Below, one piece after another: positions 10,716-21,300 of a DNA stretch of 64,000 nucleotides. The first letter of the stretch is position 1. Each line of letters opens with the position of its first letter. Location of the stretch: assembly GCA_000733355.1 (NCBI GenBank), contig JNVV01000093.1, positions 3,706 through 67,705 on the forward strand, given 5' to 3'. Below the pieces are notes generated by a model. The model was not told the origin of the DNA, ran no database searches, and saw nothing but the letters and a program-made list of their open reading frames with translations. The DNA is from Falciphora oryzae. Lineage: Eukaryota > Ascomycota > Sordariomycetes > Magnaporthales > Magnaporthaceae. A program made the translations under genes and the position numbers.

Positions 10716-13015
10716 AAGCAGCGAGATACAGCAAAGTCGAGCCGAGATCCCTCACGGTAGGAGCGGGGTTGCCGATCAAAAACGCGTCACTGGGGGGCTC
10801 GGGCATGCATGTGCCTATGCAATATGCTGTTGGGGAGGTCACAGGCCAAATTGAGAATACATTAATTCCCCGCTAATTTGTATGGGGAAAAATGTCCCAA
10901 AAAAACGACAGATTGCCCTGAAAACGACAGATTGCCCCGCCGCACTCTATCCCCAAAGGGCCGATCGAGTGCGAGGCGCTTTTAGCCCGCACAAGTATCC
11001 ATTTCCGAATCCTCTATTTCACCTTTTCCCATACCGCACGACCGACAGCAACACATGGACCGCTCTGAACCGCCCCAAAAGCTGCCAGACCCGCCCTTGC
11101 CGCTCTTGAGCCTCCCGATCCTCCGTCTAGTGGCTCGGAACCTTGCCCCAGAAGTCGCCAATCCCGGGCCTATCGCTGGAGCGGATTTTATGAAATAGGC
11201 GGGGTTGGTGTCGTTAGTATTCTGCTTCTACTGGTAGAGGGCATTATTGTTGGTAAACGAGGTCTTGGAAGCCAATCTGTACTGTATTAGCACCCACGGA
11301 AGGCGTTGATCCTCAGTCGGACCAGGATGGGTTCCAGCAGGAAACCCCGGCTAAATACAAGTAACTTGACATAGTAACGTGACCCTGCGTCATCGTTCCT
11401 TATTACATAAGACAGACTAGCCCCCAGCGCCGTGCCCGGAGGCCGTGTTGTGCCTGCATTCCAACAATTATGCGTAATGTTGATCCTGCTGTGGCGGGTG
11501 GCGTTTGTTCCAGCGTGCCCACCACGCATGGTAGCAGATGGGGTTGATTGGTCGGCTAATGCTTAGGTAAGCTGGCCTGCGCAATGTTCCGGGGCAAACG
11601 TGGGCCAGCAGCCAAGCCTCCGCCGACTGTCCCAAACCCGGCATGCTTGTCCGCCGTTCCAACATCCCAGCTTGTGCGTCATCGTGACCATGCGGCACCA
11701 GTTCATCTAGCAAAGTGGCCCGCATCTAAACGCTTTTTCCCTGTTCAGTGTCCTCGGTCCTACCTTGCAAGTTGCTTGTCTGAGGAACCATGATCTCATG
11801 GAGACCGCTGGCAGATCGTAATTCGCCGGCCTGCTTCTCACCCCTACGCTGCTCACCGGCGTTATCGCTGACGTTGCTGGAGCTAGGCACCGGAGATGAG
11901 GGATGTGCTACCGTCTCCCGTGTGGGGTGCTCGCTGCCCGTAGCTACGGTGCCCATGTCGGAGGATGTTTTGGCCTTCGAGAGCGCAAAGTCGCCGGAAT
12001 CGAAATACGTTCTTCTCTAGAGCCCATGACCGGATTAGCCCGATTCGAAGCGACGGGCAGCAGTACGGTGGAGCATATTAATACCTCTAATTGGTGATGG
12101 AGAAGGCTTCCTCTGGATGGTATCTTTCCGTACATATGAAGGAGATTCTCATCCGTCTCGGTCCGGGGCTTCGACTGTTGAGGTCCATCCATGCTGGCGG
12201 AACTGTGTGCGCGTGCGTGTGTATGCAGCATTGGAAGTTTGAAGGACGGGTTAAAAAAAAAAAAAAAAAAGGTGACGTTACCTTCTCAGATAAGCTTCGA
12301 TGGCGGCTAAACCTTGGCTAGGTTGGACCACAGCGTCACATGCGCAGGGCTGGACACAAAGCTGATGACGTCCAGATGACGTCCAGGTGACTCGATGGGA
12401 GCAGCACACGATATGCAACTCGTAATATGCATGTTCCTTATGCCGATTTGAATAGTGGCAAATATACGCAGTCCGGCTCCAGAGCTTCTGATCTAACCTT
12501 GCTGGGTAAAGACGGCGAGTCCGTGGATGCCTTGTGAGGCTGTGCAGCCCCACCTTAAAGGTACCTGCGACCGGCTCAGGCTCGGCTCAGGCTCGGCTCG
12601 GGTTTGCTCAGGATTGGCTCAGGTCAAAGCAGCTAGGGCTCCGGTCCCATCCCCGAAAAGGAAATTGTCAAAGGTCAGATTCCGGTGTTGATATTATCTG
12701 TATCGAGCAGCAGATGGACTACGGCCTTGCGCCGTTCTCTGTGCCTTACGACGACGGCTCGCTCCCGTGGCCCACAACAACGGCGAGCGCCCGCTGTTAT
12801 GGAGCCCCCGGGTAGACTCCGCCGTCAGTTTCCCGACGTGGCAGCTGCTGTTCCACCGAACAAATTTGGGGAAGTCGGCTTTTGTTAACCAGAAAAACTC
12901 GCGATGGTACCTTTTGCCACAGAGCTCGTACCAAGAAGTCGCCACAAAGCTTGCATGACGATTTGCCACGGAGCTTGTATTACAAATCGCCACAACAAGA
13001 ACAATGTAGCAGGTT
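10716..13015. other. Stretch without a recognised gene
   Basis: GC content rises again to about half. Open frames on both strands (for example minus 11725-11468) resemble nothing I know and show no intron-exon pattern. There is an A18 tract at 12253-12270, and GGCTCAGGCTCG-type short repeats occur near 12575-12605. It may contain old transposon flanks. Confidence 0.4.
12253..12270. repeat. A18 homopolymer
   Basis: A run of eighteen adenines follows an unassigned sequence. It could be the tail of a retroposed insertion, but no flanking duplication was found by eye. Confidence 0.7.
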
Positions 13016-14714
13016 CTACTGCTTTCTCCTACATTCTACCACGAAAGGATGGATTACGTAACTTTCTGTTTTTTCCACTTTTTGGTGTATATAAAAACAA
13101 CCCAATCCCTTAACGGAATAGGAGGAAAGGAACAGAAGAACACAGACCAATCTTTTGATGCTTAAAAAGTCCGACAGCTTCCGCGCCAACCTTGCCCATG
13201 TCCTGTCGATTGTGCTAACAAGCTGCCCCAGGTACTCGTCGCGGGCAATGAAAGCAAGCCAGTCCCACAAGGAAAATCGGGATACTGTTAACCCAATGTG
13301 GGCCACTGAGTGGCTTTTAATGGGTGTCCTGGCCACCGACACCAAGCTTATCGATCGACCGGGCGTATGCAAAAAAGTCCGTGATCGCGTGCTATGGAAC
13401 AACAGTTTTATACCATGGCGCAGGTCGCCTGCTTGGCTTCTCGTCCGGGTCGCAATGCAGATCGATTTCACGCGGGAGTCGGCAGGCGGCCATAAGCTGT
13501 AAAAATAACAAGAACCGACTCGTTTGAGTTGACAAGCACAAAAAGAGTTTCGGGCTCTCCCATGCTCCACTGCCTCGCCGGCCATAAGTCAGCACGTCAG
13601 CCCAGGCTAACGTGCTAACTAATTACACCGGTAGGCAGCTGCTGGACACTCTGGTCAACGACGTGGGATCTATTGAAGCGAGCAAGGTCGAAGCTACCAT
13701 TAAACACGTCGCCGTTTAGACGGGGACGAGGCCTCTGGCATGCGTCGCCGGTTGGAACATACATGAGCCGTGGGCTCAATCCGAATACTTCCTAAACCTG
13801 CCTCGCGAGGCGGAAGCTCTTTGGCAACGTCTGGGAGGCCTTCGCGACGCCCACGAGGGGGGACGAGACAGCAACCGAGGACCTGTATGTCGAGGCAGAC
13901 CTGCAGGAGGATGATGATGACGGCGGTAGTGAAGGCGAGGGTGGTTCCGAGACTTTTTTGGTGCAGGCGGGTGGCGAGGGTGAATCGGCCAAAGTTTTTA
14001 CCGTGTTCTTGGATAATGCGCCGGGGGACCGGGGCGGAGACGAGCCCTGACTGGATGTGGTCGGCTCGCGGCAGGGTATCAAACATGTCGGTTCTATCAT
14101 TACATCATCACTGGTCGTTACGCGACTCTGGATTGGAGGCGCGCTTTAAGGTCGCGCCTACCAATTGTTACGGCCAGACTAATGGAGGCACGCTGGCCTT
14201 GCATTGGCGCTATGAACGAAGATTCTACACTGAAGAGAAAGGAAAGGAAAAGGCGCTGGTCGCGCCGGCACGACACGCGCCTGAAGTTGTCGCGATCTGT
14301 GTGGCTATCTGCCCCACATCTGCCCTACAGTTGTGGCGGTGCCACTGGACGTATGGCTTGTGGCGGGACCGTCACACCTTGCGACTGTTTCTGATGACGC
14401 CAAACTGCCTTTCAAGCCACCAAGCGCGTCGCTCCAGACACCCTCGAACAAACCGCGCTCATAGGCCACGAGCACCGAGCTCCCTAACCTAGGGAGGCCT
14501 GCTCCGGCTACCCCAAGGGCCACCCTCGCCTGCTGCCGGAGCCAAACGCACGGTCTTGGACACCACCACCAGGTCCCCTACCGAAAACCCCGACTCCTTT
14601 CCTGCTGGTCGCTCGTCTCCGAACCTGCGAGTAATCGTCGCCTTTGTGCCTTTTTAATCGCTCCGCGACACGCGCCGATCTAGCTAAAGCCACCCCCAAA
14701 CAGGCCCGTTCGCA
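13016..14714. other. Stretch with unassigned open frames
   Basis: A 189-residue minus frame (13585-13016) and a plus-strand frame with an acidic segment EDDDDGGSEGEGG (about 13795-14050, ending in TGA) are visible. Neither has a recognisable domain, and the minus-strand overlap at 13.7-14.1 kb is equally open. The right end presumably holds the promoter and leader of the BAH-PHD gene. Confidence 0.35.
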
Positions 14715-16306
14715 ATGGCGTCCCCCGAAAAGCGATCGCGCAACGACACCGACGAGTCCCACGCTAAATGTCCCTTCACGATCAAGCTGGTCGACCCGAA
14801 AGAGGAGGAGCAGAAGCAAAAAAAGCGGCGCAAGCAGGTCGAGAATGTCGAGGATAATGAAACCAAAAAGAATCTAGCCCAGCTGTCGCCTTTTGCGCCG
14901 ACTGGCAAGTTCAACACGTACGATACGATGGACGTCCATTACCAGGTCGAGCCGGCGAAAAAGTGGGCGGACATGACGCGGTACAACAGCTTTGTTCGTA
15001 AATGTGGACCTGTGATATCCCTCGGTCAATATATGTGCCTTACCCTCTCCAGGCGTGTCTAACGCTTGACACGCCGAGTAGTGAATGGCGTCAAGTATTT
15101 CAGCGAGGGCTTTATTTACGTAGCCAACGAGTCGTCCATCGACCAGCAAAAAGCGCCGTCCGGCAGAGAAGGGGGCCAAAAGAAAAAGTCGGATGACGAT
15201 TGGGTCGCCAGGATCCTCGAAATCCGGGCCAGCGACGAACACCATGTCTACGCCCGGGTTTATTGGATGTACTGGCCCGACGAGCTGCCCCCACACACAA
15301 TAAACGAAAAAAAAACGGCGCAGGGTCGTCAGCCATACCACGGATAAACGGAGCTTATTGCCTCCAACCACAGTGCGTTGCTCCCCTTGCCCCCTCTCAG
15401 GCTTTGGCATCACCCAGGTTACTGACCAGGCCGCAGTGGACATAATCAACGTGGTTAGCGTCACATCTCAAGCACAGGTAAACCAGATGATCGAGGACAA
15501 CGATGACGATATCCAAAGCAGCCTCTACTGGCGGCAAGCGTTCAACGTTAGAACATACGAGCTATCAGTACGTAATACCTCCCCCAAAATCAAAACTTAA
15601 GCCATCAACCACATGCTCTCCCAGTATAACGCGATCAGGGGCTAACCCAAATTCTACTATCCAGTCAATCGAGCTCGTTTGCAAATGCGGACAACCCGCG
15701 AACCCCGATAAAGCCCTCATTAGATGCTCCAACTTTAAAAATAACTGCAAAAAGTGGCTCCACCTGGACTGCCTGAAACACGACGCGCTTATGAAGGTGT
15801 ACGAGAGATTGGGCAAAGATAAGCCACACGTGGCGTCAGAGCCTGCATTAAAGGACGAAGAGGACGGCGATAAGGCCAAGCGTCCACTCAGTCTCAAGGA
15901 ATCAGGCGGAGCAGCGTCTGCCCAGCAGTCGATTAACGTCAAGTCTGATAACGTCGAGGTTGAGGACATTAAGCCCGAGGGCGAGTCGGCCAGGTTGGAG
16001 GAGACCCCGGCTCCCGCAACTCCCGCGGAACCCGACCACAAGCCGATAAAGAAGTCTGCCTCGGCCGAGCCACCATCTAGCAGGGCTGGAGGTGCCGGGG
16101 CCGGGGGTAAGGGGGGCAGGTCCGGCAGGTCCAAGAGGAAGGGGGAGCCTGCGAACACGTACGAGGGACTCTTCGAGGCAAACACCAAGATGGACCTGAC
16201 TCCGCCAATGATAGAGATCGTCGACCTGCGCCAGGGCATCCAGGGCGGCGAGAAAAAGTGGCTAGAGCCGATGTTGTGCCTGATTTGCAGCGAAACAATT
16301 GTTTAG
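14715..16306 (+). pseudogene. BAH-PHD chromatin reader (EPR-1-like), four exons, one premature stop
   Basis: Exons 14715-14997, 15082-15372, 15437-15567 and 15665-16306 join in frame to 448 codons before the stop. Introns are 84, 64 and 97 bases, start GTAAAT, GTGCGT and GTACGT, and end TAG, CAG and CAG; CTAAC or CTGAC branch sites are visible. Exons 1-3 encode a BAH domain (NTYDTMDVHYQ, GFIYVANE, VYWMYWPDELP, ELIASNHMDIINV across intron 2). Exon 4 has a PHD-like C-x-C...C-x5-C...H-x2-C cluster (LVCKCGQPANPDKALIRC, WLHLDC) and, after a low-complexity linker, a CLIC pair at the end. The N-terminus has a basic KR-rich segment. Family knowledge: fungal BAH-PHD proteins such as Neurospora EPR-1 recognise H3K27 methylation for silencing. 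TAA at 15345-15347 sits inside the conserved BAH text (PYHG*TELIASNH), compatible with CAA to TAA. Everything else is intact, so it is either a recent pseudogene or a sequence error. Confidence 0.78.
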
Positions 16307-16367
16307 CGGTTAGACATTTCACCTCGGCTACTAAGACGACTCGCTCGACCCTGGCCGCCTCTCCATA

Positions 16368-16805
16368 TTGCGCTCTCTTTTCTCTTCACCAGGCCTCGAC
16401 TTCGGTTGCCCAGCCGAGCCAACCACGATGCGATTCCCAAGCGGAGTAGCAACCTCAAATCCTGCGGGCACCGTTTTCGGTAGCGTCCGGCGTGCTGTTC
16501 TGGGCCTTGCAGCACCCAAGCGCCTAGAGCGCCTGGATCTCGATGTCATGCACGTCTTTTTCGCATTATGTCACCTGCTAGAGAATGCGTATTGGTCCCG
16601 GATGTGGACCTTGCAAGAAGTGGTTCTTGCCAAGGAAGAGCCCATCTGCCAATGCGGCGATATATCTTTTCGGGCAAGCACCTTCCTCACGATGGCCCAC
16701 GCCCGAGTGGCCCGCGAAGCAGCAGTTGATATTGTTATTCGGGCTGGGAAAGCTGGCGAGAAGGGCCAGGCCTTTCTTGGCAGGTGGGTGGAGGAGTTAG
16801 GGTAG
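16368..16805 (+). pseudogene. HET-domain (heterokaryon incompatibility) protein fragment
   Basis: A 145-residue frame carries ENAYWSRMWTLQEVVLAKE followed by a CG pair (CQCGDISF), the signature of the middle of fungal HET domains. The earlier and later parts of a usual HET protein (several hundred residues) are missing, and the first 50 residues look unrelated. HET proteins trigger cell death on fusion of unlike strains. This piece starts 62 bases after the BAH-PHD gene on the same strand and is followed at once by a foldback element, so it is most likely a truncated remnant. Confidence 0.65.
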
Positions 16806-16815
16806 TCTCAGTGCC

Positions 16816-16944
16816 TTAAACGTGATCGATTCAAAAAGGGCCGGCCCACCGCGGCTCCATAACTCGGTAGGGTGGCGCAACGAAGTCATTTGGTTTGTGC
16901 GCACGTACCGGTAGGCCGGCCCTCTTTTTAAAGATTACGTTTAA
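16816..16944. mobile_element. 129-base foldback element (MITE-like)
   Basis: Imperfect terminal inverted repeats of about 36 bases: the left arm begins TTAAACGTGATC and contains AAAAAGGGCCGGCC; the right arm is its near complement, GGCCGGCCCTCTTTTT, ending ATTACGTTTAA. It has no coding capacity. It lies between the HET fragment and the Fot1 copy. The host transposase family is not clear. Confidence 0.6.
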
Positions 16945-17123
16945 AACAACATGGTGATTTTTTCCTTTTTATGGGGATGTTCCCTATACAAACTAAAAAA
17001 ATTTATATTAAACATTCGGCTATAACGTAGTTCATAAGCGAGTCGGACATATAAGCGAATCGGACACTTTTTAACGCGACGCGTCGCGTCAACTTTCCAC
17101 TCGAATATTTTAACACATACGCA

Positions 17124-17654
17124 ATGGATTCGCTTCCGAAAAAATCCAAAGTGATTTTTGCTATAGAGGCAATGAAAACTAATTCGAAACTTAGCACGCG
17201 TACTGCAGCAAAGCTTTATAATGTTCCCATTTCTACATTAAACGACCGACGCCGCGGCAAACCTGCTCGATGCAATAGCATACCCAATTCCCGGAAATTA
17301 ACGGAATCCGAAAAGGAGGCGCTTATTAAATACATATTCGAGCTGGATTTTCGCGCATTTCCTTCCCGGCTTTTTGGTGTTAAAAATATAGCTAACCGAT
17401 TGCTTACCAAACGCGACGCAAGCACCGTTAGCAAATGCTAGGTCGCGAACTTCGTTAAACGCCGCGTAAAGCTCGGTACGCGCTGGATTCGAAAGTACGA
17501 TTACCAAAGGGCTAAATGCGAAAATCCCAAGCTCGTTTTTACGTAGTTCGACCTTATACGGAACATTGTAGCTAAATATGGCATCCTAAATAACGATATT
17601 TACAATTTTAACGAAACCGGCTTTTTTATAGGCATAATCGCGCCGTTATGGTTA
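17124..17654 (+). pseudogene. Fot1/pogo transposase, 5' part of copy 1
   Basis: ATG 17124 opens a frame with a pipsqueak HTH (STRTAAKLYNVPISTLNDRR), a Tc5-type HTH (LTESEKEALIKYIFELDFRA) and the first DDE segment, which reads YNFNETGFF where the family has an aspartate, so the first catalytic Asp is Asn (AAC). In-frame TAG stops occur at about 17441 and 17544. The gene is cut at 17655 by the copia LTR and resumes at 25159. The N-terminus differs from copy 2 but the HTH core is nearly the same. Confidence 0.8.
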
Positions 17655-18165
17655 TATTAATATTGGGAGGTCAAATCGGGGATTTGCAGCGCAGTCACAG
17701 TGGCCAGCAGGGTCTCGGTTAGTTGGATTGGGCCCTGACAGGCGCTATAAATAGCGCTGTCGGGGCCCCAAGCTTAGTGGGTGGAACAGGCTTGTATTGC
17801 AGGTGAAGGGCGCCAACAATCGCTTCCCTCATATACCCACCGACATCGATCCCGCGGGTTCTCCGCCGTAGGGGNNNNNNNNNNNNNNNNNNNNNNNNNN
17901 NNNNNNNNNNNNNNNNNNNNNNNNNNNNNNNNNNNNNNNNNNNNNNNNNNNNNNNNNNNNNNNNNNNNNNNNNNNNNNNNNNNNNNNNNNNNNNNNNNNN
18001 NNNNNNNNNNNNNNNNNNNNNNNNNNNNNNNNNNNNNNNNNNNNNNNNNNNNNNNNNNNNNNNNNNNNNNNNNNNNNNNNNNNNNNNNNNNNNNNNNNNN
18101 NNNNNNNNNNNNNNNNNNNNNNCCTATGCACCCAACCTAAGCTAAATACATTAGTTCTTTTAACA
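17655..18165 (-). repeat. Copia 3' LTR, containing an assembly gap
   Basis: 220 bases, then 248 N, then 43 bases. Both assembled parts align without indels to the other LTR, differing mainly by G/A transitions. It contains GCTATAAATAGC, a palindromic TATA-like site, near 17745. Confidence 0.9.
17875..18122. other. Assembly gap of 248 N
   Basis: A run of N within the copia LTR. The frames that run through it are not real. Confidence 1.
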
Positions 18166-18308
18166 CCCCCTCTCTTTAATTATTTGCTTGCAAAAAAGGA
18201 AAAGGCTAATTACGGGATAAAAGAAATAAGGGTTATAAAGAAAATTTTCTATGCAATAACCAGCACTAATTAACAAAAAGCCTAACCAAAAAGCACTAAA
18301 AAAAAAAC

Positions 18309-21300
18309 TTAAGCTGGGGTTTGTAAGCCCATTAGCTTTAAAAAAGCCTTGTGTTTTGAAGGGGTTAAAGGCTTAATCAACCCATCAGCGGGCATATTCT
18401 TAGTATCGATGTACTATATCGTAATTGTTTTAGCGCTAACTTCCTCCCTGACGAAATGGAACTTTAGCAGGGTATGTTTAGTCCTTGCATGCATGGTAGG
18501 GTTGTGCGCATTTCCGATAGAACCAGTGTTATCGCCAAAAATAGCAATAGGTCCGTTAATAGGGCTTTGCAGCTCTGTAAACAGGTACCTTAACCACTTC
18601 GCCTCTCGAAGGGTTTCCGCTAAAGCATCGGTTTCAGCCTCGACAGTGCTAAGGGCTATAGTGCTGGCCCTTTTGCACTTCCAACTAATAGGACCACCTG
18701 CTAGGCAAAATAAATAGCCATAAATTGATTTTAAAGTGGATTTATCCCCCGCATAGTCGCTATCGCTAAAACCAACTAATTTTAACAAGTTACCTGCAAC
18801 TTGTGCATGTATAGGACTTGTTGTTTTCCCTAGGTGCCCGTAGCAGATAGTTGTTTAACGGGTTATACCTAAATACCTAAGTAGGTTCTTTGCAGCATTT
18901 ATATGCGTGTTAGTAGGCGCTGTAAAGTGGCGTGAAATCCACTAAACAGTAAAACCGACATCCGGGCGGGTTAAAAGCATCAAATACATAACGGTCCCTA
19001 TAATCCTCTGTAGCAATTTAACTTCGGCAAAGGTTACAGGCGATCCGCCAGTATCGTTCAGCACACCCGGTTGTAAAGGGATACTTATACTTCGAAAATC
19101 TTGCAACCCGAAGGCTACTAGCATTTCATCGATATACTAGCTCTAGTGGATCCAAAGAAGCCTTTTAAGCCTATCCCTTATGATTTAAACACCCAAAAAA
19201 TAGGTGGCAGGCCCACGGTCTTCTAATGCATACACTTTGTTTAACGACTTTTTCAAAGACCGGATATATTTGATATTAGGCCCTATTAACAAACAATCGT
19301 CCACAAAGGTGATAATAAAATGCTTTGTTTTTGCATTAAAATAAACCGCTGGATCAAAAACAAGAGGCGTAAAACCTTCCTTTTTAAGTAGGGTCTTTAG
19401 CTTGTTCTACCATTCACGGGGTCCCTGTTTCAAACCATATAATGCCCTTTTCAATAGGATCACCTATTCTTCCGAAGATTTAAAGCCAAAATGCTTAGCG
19501 AGCTTTTTAATTTCGGGGGTTGCAATAACTAACCACTCCTTAAAACCTTTTGGAATACTAAGGTATAGCTCCACGTTAAGGTCACTATTTAAAAATGCCC
19601 CAATAAAATCGATTTGTTCGATCTCCCAATCTTTTACTGCAGCAAAAGCCAGCAAAATACGCCAGGTAAACGGTATACTAGTAAAGGCAAAGGTTTCGAT
19701 AAAATCCAAACCTTCTATTTGCAAAAAACCCCTAGCAACCAGCCTAGCTTTATACTTTAGGGGGCAATTTTCTTTATCTTTTTTAAGTTTAAAAACCGGT
19801 CGACAGGTTATTAATCTCCGCCCTTTAGGTAGTTTAGCTTTTGGCAGGAAGTTAAAAGTTCCAGCGCGTAAAAGTTGCTCGAATTCTAACCCCAAAGCAG
19901 CTAACCAATGTTTATTATAGGGGCTTTTTAAAGCCTCTTTATAGGAATTGGGTTCGCCGTCTTTAGCAAGCTTTTTCTTTTTAACAGCCTGTTTTGCCTT
20001 ATAGCAAATATAATGAACGAAATCGTCGACTTCCATTAGGTCTGGTTCAGGTAATACCTTCCCCAAAGCATCAGCGAGGGTATCGCTAACACGCACTTCC
20101 TCATCCACTGTAGGTACCAGTATTTTACGTGTCGGGGGCACTAAAACTGTAGGCTTTTCAGGAGGCCGTACAGTAGCTTGAACAGGCTCAGGGGGCCTAT
20201 ATTGCAGGGCAGGTAGCGGAGCTTTTAAGGTCTCCGCAAGCAGTTAATTTGGTAGAGAATCGATTTCCACTTCGCTTTCAGATTCACTAACGGGGGTAAA
20301 AACACTAGTTGAAATAGTGCCTTTTTCAGCAGGGTTTTCAATAGTAACCCCCTTTGAATTATTATCCCCCTCTGGAACGAGATTTTCTACTGTTACCCCC
20401 TCTAATAGCTTAATTGTAAAGGTTTTATATACCGCCCTTCGTGCAGGCGCATATACAAGGACAGTTGTTTTGCTCAAGGCTCCAAGGAGCCTGACGGGTT
20501 CCGTTCTGGTTGCTAGTTTTTTCGATTTTGCCCTGTGTTCCAAGGGTATCAATGCCTCCGCATGGGTACCAATCACCCTATAATGGCCTAAATTAGGCCT
20601 GTGAGAAGATCCGGGTTCTACTTCGTCAAAGAACTCTTAGTAGGGGCTAAGCTCCCTATTAGTAACTGCAGTAGCGTTCACTAATTCAACCACGGCAGGT
20701 AGGATATAACACCACAAATAAAACGGCAGGCCTGCCGCAGTAATCGTAGCCCTAAGCCTATCTAAAATCACCCTTACAAAGCGTTCTGACAGGCCATTTT
20801 GCCCGTGGTTATAGGGGTTTAACGTTTCAAACACAGTGCCTTTTTTACTAAGCCAATCTTTTAACGCCAAGTTAACCTCCCTACCTCCATCAAAGAATAA
20901 CCTTAAGGGATAGCGCCCGTAGTTTGCTTTTAAGCCCTTAAAAAAGGACTTTATAGCTGTGTACACTACTGGGCCGTGCTTACTGGATAGCTGGAAGGTC
21001 CACCTATATCTTGATTTTCGATCAATAAACAAGAGGATTACTGGCTTTCTGTTGTGTGGCGTTGGGGATAAAGTAACAGTATCCCCTTCGATAGAATTTA
21101 GAACGTTATCCGGTGAAGGCAACGGGCCTTTTCTAATTCTCCACACTGCTACAGTTTTGGCACAAATTGCGCATTGCAGCCTTTAAACCTTATCAAAGTT
21201 AGGGAGACCTGCAGTTATTTTAGTAGTCTTTTTCAGCAACGCCAACCCCAAATGCCCTAATCGGCGGTACCAAAGCAGCGCTTTTAGGGCCAGATTTTTA

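Noticed and set aside
13016..13585. 189-residue minus-strand frame
   Set aside because: No recognisable domain, codon use unlike the real genes in the window, and overlapping open plus-strand frames.
13770..14492. 240-residue plus-strand frame
   Set aside because: Low-complexity basic composition. Another frame in the same stretch shows an acidic segment, but neither is convincing.
17781..18140. Open frames spanning the N-run
   Set aside because: They exist only because N was translated as X.
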